Shown here one piece after another: positions 27,780 through 36,798 of a stretch of DNA of 36,798 nt. Position numbers and translations under genes: made by a program. Numbering within the stretch: the stretch's first letter is position 1; the number at the start of each line of letters is the position of its first letter. The notes under the pieces are model-generated. The model searched no databases. It saw only the letters and a list, made by a program, of their open reading frames with translations, and was not told the DNA's origin. The DNA is taken from contig JAFLSJ010000009.1 in the NCBI GenBank assembly GCA_022511005.1, forward strand, positions 1 through 36,798, written 5' to 3'. The DNA comes from Ruminococcus sp. GTDB taxonomy: Bacteria; Bacillota; Clostridia; Oscillospirales; Acutalibacteraceae.

Positions 27780-28514
27780 TTAATTCTTTAAAGTTAATTC
27801 TGCGGCTTTTTCGGAAGTTGCCGTAATACTACTAAAAATATTTATATCATACAATGTTTTAAAAATTATGCTTTCATCTATCATTAGCTGAGTTATAAAG
27901 AAATCTTCTCCCGTAAAGGGTAAAATAATTTTTACAAGCACAACAAGCAAATAAACAAATGCCACACCCTCAATAGCACCCAAAACTCCACCCAGCACTT
28001 TATTGAAGAAATGAAGCACCGGAAGCTCAAACAAACTGTTGATAAGCTTAATTAAAAACTTAAATAACACAAGCAATAGTATAAATAATATTATAATTAA
28101 AAAGAAGCTGATTATTGAAGTTAAAATCGGACTTATTATCCCTTCCACTGCATTTGATATACTGCTTTGAGCAGAGCTGACTGTTCCTTCCGTCTGAGAT
28201 AGCAAAGAATCCTTTGTAACTCCGAAAGCGGATAGTGCATTAAATACAAAGTCGGGAATTGAATCAATTGCATTTTCTACTGTATAAGCCGTACCCGTTT
28301 GGCTAAGGGTATTATTTATTCCCTGAGTAATTCCGTTTTTAAAACAGACATCATATATCCACTGTGCTATACCTGAGCCTAATACAGAGGACAAAAACAC
28401 AGCCAACCATACACTTACTAAATTTAAAAGTGTTTTTATTGCACCTCGTTTAATGCCTATTAAAACAAAAATTACAAACAGTAAAATTATTATTAAATCA
28501 AGCAAAACAGTCAC
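27780..28514 (-). CDS. CvpA family membrane protein
   Basis: LLDLIIILLFVIFVLIGIKRGAIKTLLNLVSVWLAVFLSSVLG; four hydrophobic segments. Confidence 0.8.
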   Translation of the reverse strand: MTVLLDLIIILLFVIFVLIGIKRGAIKTLLNLVSVWLAVFLSSVLGSGIAQWIYDVCFKNGITQGINNTLSQTGTAYTVENAIDSIPDFVFNALSAFGVTKDSLLSQTEGTVSSAQSSISNAVEGIISPILTSIISFFLIIILFILLLVLFKFLIKLINSLFELPVLHFFNKVLGGVLGAIEGVAFVYLLVVLVKIILPFTGEDFFITQLMIDESIIFKTLYDINIFSSITATSEKAAELTLKN

Positions 28515-28526
28515 CTTACATTTAGA

Positions 28527-29783
28527 TTAATTTAGTTCAGCTTTTCTTATTTCATTTACACCTATAACAAATACAGTTCCGTCGGATGATACTTTGATTT
28601 GTTTTGCACCTGAGCCTGCATCTCCGGAGCTTTTTTCATTACCGCTGTAATCATAGCAATGAACAGTATTGTTTTCTAAAATATAAATATTTCCTTTTTG
28701 TAGGGTTAAAGCTGATATTTTATAATCTGTTTCAATTTCCGAGACTGTATCTCCTGTTGAATTAAATGTTTTAACCGTACAGGAGTGTCCGTCGCCTGTT
28801 CTTGAAAGAGAAATTGAATAATTGCCTGTATTTTCATTTACTTCATAAGCTGTTAACAGCATTTGGTTATTTGAATTTTCATTTAAGCTGCCGTCTGAGA
28901 CATTAAGCAGATACGAGGCTGTATCGCCAATTAAGCAAACTTCGTTTGAGGACAAATATTCCGACCTATAAATTACATTTTCGTTTATTTCATAAGTGCC
29001 CAGCGGTTCTTCCTGTTTAAAATCAATCACATATACCATTCCCGAAAAGCTGCCCTCTTTTGCAGATATACCGCAGGCTACACATTGTGTTCCGCTTGGA
29101 TTGATTGACAAAGAAGTTATATAATAATCAGCAAAGGAATAAGCGTAAATCTGTTTATTTTCTTTATTGAAAATATAAAGCTTTGAAAGATATCCGCTTG
29201 TCTGGGTTACAATTCCGTAAACGCCTGAGCCTGAAATATCGCCTGTAAAAATATTATCTTCCGTTTTTCCTGTATATTTAATTTCATTGGTTGTACCCAC
29301 ATTATAATCATTTCCGCCTAAGCTGTATACAAGCAGATTATTTCCGTCGTTTGATACAACGGGAGCTGCGTAGCTTAACTGAAAGTTCTGAACTTCACTG
29401 GCGTTTGAGCTGAGAGTTACAAATGATGTATCCGACGCATAAGATAATGTATTACCCACGGTTATCATATTATTTGCGTCCACATTCGTACCTACAATAT
29501 TTACGGGATATCCCTTACCCTCTCCCTGTCCTAAAACATCATATTTAAACCAGTTTGAAATATTTTCAGGCGTTAGATTACCTCTGTTTGCAAAAGCAAA
29601 TACTATAAGTCCCAATATTAAAAGTACAATTACTATTTTTACGATTTTTTTTGCATCTACAGTCGATACTCTTGTGGTTTCTTTTTCATAATCATCAAGC
29701 GGCACTTCTTCATAGCTGATTACATCGCGGTTTAATTTTTTTGCTTTTTGATCTGAATATCTGCGACGATTTCTATTAAACAT
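28527..29783 (-). CDS. DUF5711-like membrane-anchored beta-propeller-like protein
   Basis: One N-terminal TM helix (KKIVKIVIVLLILGLIVFAFA) then repetitive beta-rich extracytoplasmic region (LLVYSLGGNDYNVGT..., SLSINPSGTQCVACG...). Confidence 0.65.
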   Translation of the reverse strand: MFNRNRRRYSDQKAKKLNRDVISYEEVPLDDYEKETTRVSTVDAKKIVKIVIVLLILGLIVFAFANRGNLTPENISNWFKYDVLGQGEGKGYPVNIVGTNVDANNMITVGNTLSYASDTSFVTLSSNASEVQNFQLSYAAPVVSNDGNNLLVYSLGGNDYNVGTTNEIKYTGKTEDNIFTGDISGSGVYGIVTQTSGYLSKLYIFNKENKQIYAYSFADYYITSLSINPSGTQCVACGISAKEGSFSGMVYVIDFKQEEPLGTYEINENVIYRSEYLSSNEVCLIGDTASYLLNVSDGSLNENSNNQMLLTAYEVNENTGNYSISLSRTGDGHSCTVKTFNSTGDTVSEIETDYKISALTLQKGNIYILENNTVHCYDYSGNEKSSGDAGSGAKQIKVSSDGTVFVIGVNEIRKAELN

Positions 29784-29796
29784 TCTTATGCCCCTT

Positions 29797-30570
29797 TCAA
29801 TAATTTACCTTATTAAGATAAAGTCCCTGTGCAGGTGCTGTAGGTCCTGCAAACTTTCTGTCTTTTTGTTCAATTATATACGGTATTTCATCAGGTTTGA
29901 TTTTACCCTGCTGAACTCTTAAAAGCGTTCCTACCATAATCCTTACCATATTATATAAAAAGCCGTCTGCCTCTACCTTCATAGTTATAAGCTTATCATT
30001 TCTTTCAACGGAAAACAGCTTTACATTTCTTGTAAAGTCCCCCTTTTCCCTTTTATCTATTGTGCAAAAGGAAGTGAAATCGTGCTTTCCTACATAAGCT
30101 TGAGAAGCCTCATTTAACAGCTTTTCATCTAAATAATATCTGTAATGAAGTGCATAACCCTCTAAAAAAGGATTTCTTACCTCATCATTCCAGATTTTAT
30201 AAATATACTGCTTGCTTTTACAGCTATACCGAGCGTGAAAATCCATAGGTACTTCTTTACAGTCAAGCACTGCTATTGATTTAGGAAGATAACGGTTAAG
30301 TGCCGCTTTAAGCCTTACAGGCGGAATAGGATGGTTAGTTTTCATACTTATGCAGTACATATTGGCGTGAACACCTGAATCTGTTCTGCTACAGCCTTTA
30401 ATATCAGGAGTTTGTGCAATAATTTTATAAAGTGCTTCCTGAAAAACCTGCTGGACTGTTACTGCATTTTGCTGAATCTGCCAGCCGTGAAAACGGCTCC
30501 CGTCATATGAAATTGTTAAAAGCAAATTTCTCATACCGCTGTCTATACTGTTTATATTATCATTGCTCAT
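29797..30570 (-). CDS. truA: tRNA pseudouridine synthase A
   Basis: MRNLLLTISYDGSRFHGWQIQ..., GCSRTDSGVHA catalytic motif; ATG at 30570 overlaps the ecfT stop (ATGA), so the longer ORF-track N-terminus is unlikely. Confidence 0.93.
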   Translation of the reverse strand: MSNDNINSIDSGMRNLLLTISYDGSRFHGWQIQQNAVTVQQVFQEALYKIIAQTPDIKGCSRTDSGVHANMYCISMKTNHPIPPVRLKAALNRYLPKSIAVLDCKEVPMDFHARYSCKSKQYIYKIWNDEVRNPFLEGYALHYRYYLDEKLLNEASQAYVGKHDFTSFCTIDKREKGDFTRNVKLFSVERNDKLITMKVEADGFLYNMVRIMVGTLLRVQQGKIKPDEIPYIIEQKDRKFAGPTAPAQGLYLNKVNY

Positions 30571-31379
30571 ACTATTGCCCAAAAGAATATGTTGCATAAA
30601 ATTACTCCTGCCAGAACTACTGCCGTTAAAGCAATCATAATGTAGTCGATTTTTGCCATATGCAGTACTTTCATTTTTGTTCTGCCTCCTCCGCCTTGAT
30701 AACAACGACATTCCATAGCCATTGCAAGCTCATAGGCTCTTCTGAAGGAAGATACAAAAAGTGGAATTAAAACGGGTATCAGAGCTTTAATTCTTTGAAT
30801 TATATTTCCTGACTCCATATCTGCTCCTCTTGCTTTTTGTGCCTGCATAATTTTATCTGTTTCTTCAAGGAGAGTAGGAATAAATCTTAATGCAATTGTC
30901 ATCATCATTGCTATTTCATGAACTTTTATATGAAAAACCTTTAAAGGCTTCATCAGTCTTTCTATAGCGTCTGTTAAATCTGTGGGTGATGTGGTAAAGG
31001 TTAAGGCCGAGGTAGCAAGAATTAAGCAAATAATTCTTATGGTTACAAATATCGCTCTGCTTATTCCCGACCAGGTTATCTTTAAAATCCACCACTGCCA
31101 AAGAGGATCGCCTGTTCCGTAAAACAGATTAAGTATTGAGGTTATAACAACGATTACAATAATTACCTTTAAGCTTTTTAGATACATTTTTATAGGAATA
31201 CCGCTTGATATGACAATTAAAATTGTTACTACAGCTGTTAAAGCTAAAGATACAAAATTGAAAGCACAGAAAATCAGTACAATAAATGAAATCAGCAAAA
31301 CGATTTTTGCCCTTGCATCCATTCTGTGAATAAGGCTTTTTCCGGGCAGGTACTGCCCTAAGGTTACATCTCTTACCAT
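30567..31379 (-). CDS. ecfT: Energy-coupling factor transporter transmembrane protein EcfT
   Basis: LIHRMDARAKIVLLISFIVLIF, AQKARGADMESGN (ARG coupling motif), downstream of two EcfA ATPases. Confidence 0.93.
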   Translation of the reverse strand: MVRDVTLGQYLPGKSLIHRMDARAKIVLLISFIVLIFCAFNFVSLALTAVVTILIVISSGIPIKMYLKSLKVIIVIVVITSILNLFYGTGDPLWQWWILKITWSGISRAIFVTIRIICLILATSALTFTTSPTDLTDAIERLMKPLKVFHIKVHEIAMMMTIALRFIPTLLEETDKIMQAQKARGADMESGNIIQRIKALIPVLIPLFVSSFRRAYELAMAMECRCYQGGGGRTKMKVLHMAKIDYIMIALTAVVLAGVILCNIFFWAIV

Positions 31380-32239
31380 ACCTTTCCCTCCTTATTCAAT
31401 TTTGTTAGAATTTCTACAAAGGCTTGTTCCACAGTTAAAATCCCCTCTGAAAAATCATAGCCTTTTTCTTTTAAGGAGGCCATAATTTTTGTTATCTGCG
31501 GAACACGAAGTCCGATTTCTTCAAGGCGTTTATTTTGTGAGAAAACATTTTTTGTATTATCAAACATTTCAAGGTTAGATTTATTCATAACCATAATTCT
31601 GTCCGATACTCTTGCAATGTCCTCCATACTGTGTGATACAAGCAAAACTGTATTTTTTCTTTCCTTATGATACTGACAAATCTGACTTAAAAGTACATCT
31701 CTGCCCATTGGATCAAGCCCTGCGGTGGGCTCGTCCAGAATAAGCACTTCGGGATCCATTGCAAGTACTCCTGCAATAGCCGCACGGCGTTTTTCACCGC
31801 CTGACAAATCAAAGGGTGATTTATCAAGAAGTTCGTCGCTTAAATCTACAAATCTTGCCGCATCTCTTACCTTTTTATCTATTTCTGAATCGGTTAGTCC
31901 CATATTTTTAGGGCCGAATGAAATGTCCTTATATACAGTTTCTTCAAAAAGCTGATATTCGGGATATTGAAAAACCATTCCTACCTGAAATCTTACTTTT
32001 CTGATTTCCTTTGGCTTTTCCCAAATATCCTTTCCGTTTAAAAGAACTTGTCCCGAGGTTGGTTTAATTAAACCGTTAAGCATTTGAACAAAGGTAGATT
32101 TACCTGAGCCTGTATGACCCATTATACCGATAAATTCACCTTTTTCTATTTTTATATTAACATTGTTTACGGCTCTTTTTTCAAATGGGGTATCTATACC
32201 GTAAACAAAAGATAAATCACTTGTTTCTATTATACTCAT
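31373..32239 (-). CDS. ecfA2: Energy-coupling factor transporter ATPase (EcfA2)
   Basis: [59 protein letters not shown] at 32239 overlaps the preceding stop. Confidence 0.93.
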   Translation of the reverse strand: MSIIETSDLSFVYGIDTPFEKRAVNNVNIKIEKGEFIGIMGHTGSGKSTFVQMLNGLIKPTSGQVLLNGKDIWEKPKEIRKVRFQVGMVFQYPEYQLFEETVYKDISFGPKNMGLTDSEIDKKVRDAARFVDLSDELLDKSPFDLSGGEKRRAAIAGVLAMDPEVLILDEPTAGLDPMGRDVLLSQICQYHKERKNTVLLVSHSMEDIARVSDRIMVMNKSNLEMFDNTKNVFSQNKRLEEIGLRVPQITKIMASLKEKGYDFSEGILTVEQAFVEILTKLNKEGKVW

Positions 32240-33087
32240 TTTAAAATACCCTCCAGCATTTCCACACATTCCTCGTCTGTGAGAGGCATTTTATCTATTT
32301 TAACACCGCTGCATTTCAGCTTATATGCAAGCTCGGTTGCCTGCGGTACATCAAGACGGTGCTTTTTAAGAAGATGAACCTGAGAGAAAACTTCTCTTGG
32401 AACACCTTGTGTTAAAATTTTGCCCTTATCCATAACTATAACTCTGTCTGCCAAAACGGCTTCGTCCATATAATGAGTTATAAGAATTATAGTTATGTTA
32501 TTTTCTTTATTGAGTTTTTGTATAGCCTTTAAAACTTCATCTCTACCCTTTGGGTCAAGCATTGCGGTTGGTTCGTCAAGTACAATACAATCAGGCTCCA
32601 TTGCAATTATGCCTGCAATGGCAATACGCTGTTTTTGTCCGCCACTTAATTTATAAGGGGCATGTTTTCTGTATTCGTACATATCTACCGCTTTAAGAGC
32701 ATTATCTACTCTTTCTCTGATTTCCTGAGGAGGAACTCCTAAATTTTCAGGACCGAAAGCTACATCTTCTTCTACAATACTTGCAACAAGCTGATTATCG
32801 GGATTTTGCAGAACAAGCCCAACTTGCTTTCTTATATCAAAGGTTTTTTCCTCTGTTTTAGTGTCTATACCGTCAACATAAATGTTGCCTCCCTGAGGCA
32901 AAAGCATTGCATTAAAATGCTTAGCCATAGTAGATTTACCACAGCCGTTATGACCTAAAAGTGCTACAAATTCACCCTTTTTAACTTCAAGAGAAACATC
33001 GTCTATTGCATTTTTAATTATTAAATTTTGCTGTTCATCATCATTTTCATAGTAGAAAATGACATTTTCAGCAGTAATAAACTCCAT
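32236..33087 (-). CDS. ecfA1: Energy-coupling factor transporter ATPase (EcfA1)
   Basis: [63 protein letters not shown] before ATG at 33087. Confidence 0.93.
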   Translation of the reverse strand: MEFITAENVIFYYENDDEQQNLIIKNAIDDVSLEVKKGEFVALLGHNGCGKSTMAKHFNAMLLPQGGNIYVDGIDTKTEEKTFDIRKQVGLVLQNPDNQLVASIVEEDVAFGPENLGVPPQEIRERVDNALKAVDMYEYRKHAPYKLSGGQKQRIAIAGIIAMEPDCIVLDEPTAMLDPKGRDEVLKAIQKLNKENNITIILITHYMDEAVLADRVIVMDKGKILTQGVPREVFSQVHLLKKHRLDVPQATELAYKLKCSGVKIDKMPLTDEECVEMLEGILK

Positions 33088-33103
33088 ATTAATCTCCAAA
33101 ATT

Positions 33104-33258
33104 ATACTAATCTTCGATAGAATATTCGACTTTTCAGCATATTTTCCGCTGTACTGCGTCCCTCTCCTTGACTGGCGTCAGCCAAACTTCGTCGTCGTTC
33201 TTGTCCAGCACAAAATCTGTTCGAAAATCTTTTCACCTATTCTATCGGCGATTAGTAT
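33104..33258. repeat. MITE-like element (element 2), TIR ATACTAATC(tt/gc)CGATAGAATA
   Basis: Left ATACTAATCTTCGATAGAATA vs right TATTCTATCGGCGATTAGTAT; interior matches element 1 (TTTTCGA..AGATTTTGTG(c/t)TG... and ...AGTACA..G.AAAATAT.C.GAAAAG on the minus strand). Confidence 0.8.
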
Positions 33259-34121
33259 TTACTTTCCCAAATTGCTGTTGAACCGCAGGGCAAAACAAGA
33301 CCTGTATCTGTTACAGGCAAGCCGATTTCATCTGATGAAACCTTTCCGCCGAATTTTGATTTCAACAAAACTCCAAGCAAATATTCCATTACCGCAGGTG
33401 ACAACCCTGTTGTATAGGAATTAAGAATAAAAAACAGCGGATTGTCAGACATTACCTGACGGCATAATTCCACAAGAGAATAAAGCTGTTCTTCAAGCTT
33501 CCATACTTCTCCGTTTGGTCCTCTTCCGTATGATGGAGGGTCCATAATGATACCGTCATATTTATTGCCTCGGCGGATTTCACGCTGAACAAATTTAATG
33601 CAGTCATCTACAAGCCATCTTACAGGTCTATCAGCAATTTTACTGGACACTGCATTTTCCTTTGCCCACTGCACCATTCCTTTTGAGGCATCAACGTGAC
33701 AAACCTCTGCCCCTGCATTCATACAGGAAAGCGTTGCACAGCCTGTATATCCGAAAAGATTTAATACCTTGACTTTACTATTTTCATTTTTAATTTTTTC
33801 GCTTACAAAATCCCAGTTTACTGCCTGCTCAGGAAAAACACCTGTATGCTTAAAACCCATAGGTTTAATATTAAACACAAGATTATTATAATTTATGCTC
33901 CATTGGTCAGGGAGTTTTTTATAAACTTGCCAGTTTCCGCCGCCTTTATTGCTTCTGTGGTATCTTGCGTGGGCGTTTTTCCAAAGGGGATTTTTCTTAT
34001 CTGTTGACCAAATTATCTGCGGGTCGGGTCTTATGAGTATGATATCCTTCCAGCGTTCAAGCCTTTCTCCGTCTGATGCGTCTATCAGCTCATAATCTTT
34101 CCAGTTTTCTGCTATTCTCAT
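33252..34121 (-). CDS. Class I SAM-dependent methyltransferase (RlmI-like rRNA methyltransferase)
   Basis: VLNLFGYTGCATLSCMNAGAEVCHVDASKGMVQWAKENA, DDCIKFVQREIRRGNKYDGIIMDPPSYGRGPNGEVWKLE. Confidence 0.88.
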   Translation of the reverse strand: MRIAENWKDYELIDASDGERLERWKDIILIRPDPQIIWSTDKKNPLWKNAHARYHRSNKGGGNWQVYKKLPDQWSINYNNLVFNIKPMGFKHTGVFPEQAVNWDFVSEKIKNENSKVKVLNLFGYTGCATLSCMNAGAEVCHVDASKGMVQWAKENAVSSKIADRPVRWLVDDCIKFVQREIRRGNKYDGIIMDPPSYGRGPNGEVWKLEEQLYSLVELCRQVMSDNPLFFILNSYTTGLSPAVMEYLLGVLLKSKFGGKVSSDEIGLPVTDTGLVLPCGSTAIWESKY

Positions 34122-35470
34122 TATGAAAGTCTTTCCCTTATAAGTGATGCTGTTTCGTTTGCAAGATTTGAAATCTGTTCAAGGTTTTCTCCCTCAAGCA
34201 TTACTCTTACAAGCGGTTCCGTACCTGATACACGCACAAGAATTCTGCCTGTGTCGCCTAAGATATCCGATACTCTGTTAATTTCTGATTTTATTTCTTT
34301 ATCTACATAGAAGTCAAGCTTGCCCTCATTTGAAACCTTTACATTTACAAGAACCTGAGGATATCTTTCCATAAGTGTTGCTATTGATGAAAGCTTTGCA
34401 TTTCTTCTGTTAATTAGGCTTAGCAAAGTTGCGCCTGTAAGCTGACCGTCGCCTGTTGTACAGTAGTCAAGCAAAATAACGTGACCTGACTGCTCTCCGC
34501 CGATATTGTAGCCTTCTTGCAACATTGACTCCAATACATATCTGTCACCTACTTTTGTAGAAACAAAATGAATTCCGTTTTCCTTACAGAATTTATTAAA
34601 GCCCATATTTGTCATTACTGTTCCTACAACCGTATCTTTTTTGAGAACTCCTCTGCTTTTCATATCCGCCGCTAAAATTGCAATAATATAGTCGCCGTCA
34701 ACAAGCTGTCCCTTGTCATCTACTGCAAGACATCTATCGGCATCTCCGTCAAAGGCAAGTCCTGCGTCAAGCTTATTATCTAATACATATCTTTTCAGTG
34801 TTTCAAGATGAGTTGAACCGCAGTCTTTATTTATATTTATTCCGTCGGGATTATCAAAAAGCATATGGCATTTTGCCCCTAATTTTTCAAACAGCTTCTG
34901 TGCTGTTCTTGAAGATGAACCGTTTGAACAGTCAAGGGCAATTTCCATACCTGTTAAATCTGTATCAATTGCAGAAACAATATGCTCTATATAATCTTCT
35001 GCGGCATTATCAAAAACTTCTACTGAGCCGATTTCATTTTCTTTTGCAGCCTTATATGGCTCTATATTATCAAGAACTATAGCTTCAATCTGCTCTTCCA
35101 AATCGTCGGGCAGCTTATAGCCTTCATAACTGAAAATCTTAATTCCGTTAAATTCAAATGGGTTATGTGACGCTGAAATCATAATACCTGCATCTGCTTT
35201 ATATTTTGTGATTAAGTATGCTACTGCCGGAGTTGGTACTACACCTAACAGCTTAACATTTGCTCCAACTGAACAAAGTCCAGCAATTAATGCACCTTCA
35301 AGCATATCTCCCGATAATCTGGTATCTTTACCGATAAGTATTGTAGGATTTTTAACCTCATCGTTTATTAAAACCATTGCCGCCGCTCTACCTATATTCA
35401 TAGCAAGCTCGGGAGTAAGCTGTTCGTTTGCAATTCCTCTTGCTCCGTCTGTTCCAAATAATCTTCCCAT
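34121..35470 (-). CDS. glmM: Phosphoglucosamine mutase
   Basis: GRLFGTDGARGIANEQLTPELAMNIGRAAA, GIMISASHNPFEFNGIKIF, DGDADRCLAVD, RVSGTEPLVRVM. Confidence 0.96.
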   Translation of the reverse strand: MGRLFGTDGARGIANEQLTPELAMNIGRAAAMVLINDEVKNPTILIGKDTRLSGDMLEGALIAGLCSVGANVKLLGVVPTPAVAYLITKYKADAGIMISASHNPFEFNGIKIFSYEGYKLPDDLEEQIEAIVLDNIEPYKAAKENEIGSVEVFDNAAEDYIEHIVSAIDTDLTGMEIALDCSNGSSSRTAQKLFEKLGAKCHMLFDNPDGININKDCGSTHLETLKRYVLDNKLDAGLAFDGDADRCLAVDDKGQLVDGDYIIAILAADMKSRGVLKKDTVVGTVMTNMGFNKFCKENGIHFVSTKVGDRYVLESMLQEGYNIGGEQSGHVILLDYCTTGDGQLTGATLLSLINRRNAKLSSIATLMERYPQVLVNVKVSNEGKLDFYVDKEIKSEINRVSDILGDTGRILVRVSGTEPLVRVMLEGENLEQISNLANETASLIRERLS

Positions 35471-35495
35471 AATTTCTTTCTCCTAATACATAATT

Positions 35496-36560
35496 TTAAT
35501 CAAATAATGTTGGATGAGAGCCTATTTTGCCCGCCTGTATATCATAGCCTAAATGCCTGCAAGCTTCTGCTGTTACACATCTTCCTCTTGGTGTTCTTGA
35601 AAGAAAACCTATCTGCATTAAATAAGGCTCGTAAACATCTTCAATGGTAACGGCTTCTTCTCCGATTGCCGCTGCAAGAGTTTCAACTCCTACAGGACCT
35701 CCGTTATAGAATTTTATGATAGCTTCTAACATTCGTCGGTCATTCTGGTCTAAACCAAGTTCGTCAATTTCAAGCTTATCAAGGGCAATTCTTGCAGTAT
35801 CGCAAGTAATAACGCCGTCTGAAATTACCTGAGCAAAATCACGCACTCTCTTTAAAAGTCTGTTTGCAATTCGGGGTGTCCCTCTTGAACGGGAGGCTAT
35901 TTCCAAAGCCCCGTCGTGTTCTATATCAATATTTAATATTCCTGCACTTCTTTCTATAATTTGTGCAAGCTCTTCGGGGGTGTAAAGTTCAAGCCTTAAA
36001 ACAACTCCAAATCTGTCTCGTAACGGAGCTGTAAGCTGACCTGCTCTTGTTGTTGCACCAACCAAGGTAAAATGCGGTAGAGGTAAATGATAAGACGCTG
36101 CCATCTGACCTTTACCTGTTATAATATCAATTGCGAAGTCTTCCATTGATGGGTACAAAACCTCTTCTACAGCACGGCTTAAACGGTGAATTTCGTCTAT
36201 GAAAAGTACATCGCCGGAATTAAGATTAGTAAGAAGTGACGCTAAATCTCCCGGCTTTTCAATGGCAGGGCCTGAGGTAATTCTTATTGAAACGCCCATT
36301 TCTCTTGCAATAATTGCAGAAAGCGTGGTTTTGCCAAGTCCGGGAGGTCCGTAAAGCAAAACATGGTCTAAGGTTTCTCCCCTTTTTTTAGCGGCTTCTA
36401 TAAAAATCTTCAGGTTTTCCTTTACCTTTTCCTGACCGATATATTCATCAAGAGTTTTCGGTCTGAGAGGATTATCACCCTCTGCCGTATCTTCGGGAAT
36501 TTCCGAGGTATCCATTATTCTGTTTTCAAAATCAAATTCTTCTGAAAATTCAAAACTCAT
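35496..36560 (-). CDS. ruvB: Holliday junction branch migration DNA helicase RuvB
   Basis: [74 protein letters not shown]. Confidence 0.97.
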   Translation of the reverse strand: MSFEFSEEFDFENRIMDTSEIPEDTAEGDNPLRPKTLDEYIGQEKVKENLKIFIEAAKKRGETLDHVLLYGPPGLGKTTLSAIIAREMGVSIRITSGPAIEKPGDLASLLTNLNSGDVLFIDEIHRLSRAVEEVLYPSMEDFAIDIITGKGQMAASYHLPLPHFTLVGATTRAGQLTAPLRDRFGVVLRLELYTPEELAQIIERSAGILNIDIEHDGALEIASRSRGTPRIANRLLKRVRDFAQVISDGVITCDTARIALDKLEIDELGLDQNDRRMLEAIIKFYNGGPVGVETLAAAIGEEAVTIEDVYEPYLMQIGFLSRTPRGRCVTAEACRHLGYDIQAGKIGSHPTLFD

Positions 36561-36573
36561 AACTTATTTCCTT

Positions 36574-36798
36574 TTAATTTCTTCCAAGTTGTTTTAGGGT
36601 TTCTCCGATTAGCTTTTCAACAGGTAATGAAGAATCCATTTTTGCAAGATATGGAGTTACCTCTGCAGGAGTATAACCGAGAACCGTTAAAGCTTCTACC
36701 GCTTTATTAATATTACCTGTTGTGAATGCTTCTATATTCACATCTGTTACGCCACTTTCCTTTGATGCAACTGATTTCAGCTTATCTTTAAGATCCAA
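36574..36798 (-). CDS. ruvA: Holliday junction branch migration protein RuvA, C-terminal part (gene continues beyond window)
   Basis: NKAVEALTVLGYTPAEVTPYLAKMDSSLPVEKLIGETLKQLGRN, RuvA domain III-like, immediately upstream of ruvB; the start lies outside the window. Confidence 0.85.
   Translation of the reverse strand: MDLKDKLKSVASKESGVTDVNIEAFTTGNINKAVEALTVLGYTPAEVTPYLAKMDSSLPVEKLIGETLKQLGRN

Noticed and set aside
33101-33106. TATAAT created on the minus strand at the MITE/ecfA1 junction, as a possible element-borne promoter
   Set aside because: The upstream -35 candidate (TCGAAT) is poor, and the predicted start would fall inside the ecfA1 RBS, so promoter function is unlikely from sequence alone.
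33059-33424. 121-aa plus ORF across the MITE-like element and the methyltransferase 3' end
   Set aside because: Antisense and reading through the repeat; no protein family signal. Likewise for the minus ORFs 16352-16687 and 12905-13168 over V-ATPase genes.
1-36798. CRISPR arrays, prophage, transposase genes, toxin-antitoxin or defence islands
   Set aside because: No regularly spaced direct repeats, no cas, integrase or transposase-like proteins in the ORF track, and nearly all sequence is accounted for by housekeeping genes and intergenic repeats.

Overview
The window is ordinary low-GC Firmicutes/Clostridia-type chromosome (probably Oscillospirales/Ruminococcaceae-like, an inference from gene content and protein flavour). 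Left to right it carries: a partial tRNA-Gln; dnaC/dnaI- and dnaD-like replication genes; a TSCPD-domain protein; an archaeal-type cofactor-independent phosphoglycerate mutase family protein; prfB; a RING/zinc-ribbon membrane protein; galU; an ACT-domain + UPF0210 (PFL family) pair; a nine-gene V/A-type ATPase operon; an aldo/keto reductase; ilvE; a GH13 lipoprotein with a CBM26-like C-terminus; a DegV protein; tRNA-Gly; a ClpE-like AAA+ unfoldase; pgsA; a CvpA-like protein; a DUF5711-like protein; an ecfA1-ecfA2-ecfT-truA module; an RlmI-like methyltransferase; glmM; ruvB and partial ruvA. I saw no CRISPR array, prophage, intact transposase, toxin-antitoxin pair or biosynthetic cluster. The most unusual content is intergenic. 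At least five families of structured, palindromic repeats are present. One is a pair of ~155-bp MITE-like elements (2696-2853 and 33104-33258) that share ATACTAA termini and interior sequence; the second supplies the stop codon of the adjacent methyltransferase gene. Other second-look items: an unlisted 50-aa TTG-start membrane ORF (2889-3041), an AU-only hairpin before the V-ATPase K gene, an atypical K-subunit ion-binding motif, and prfB without the classical programmed frameshift. I did not find convincing evidence for a wholly new multi-gene system.
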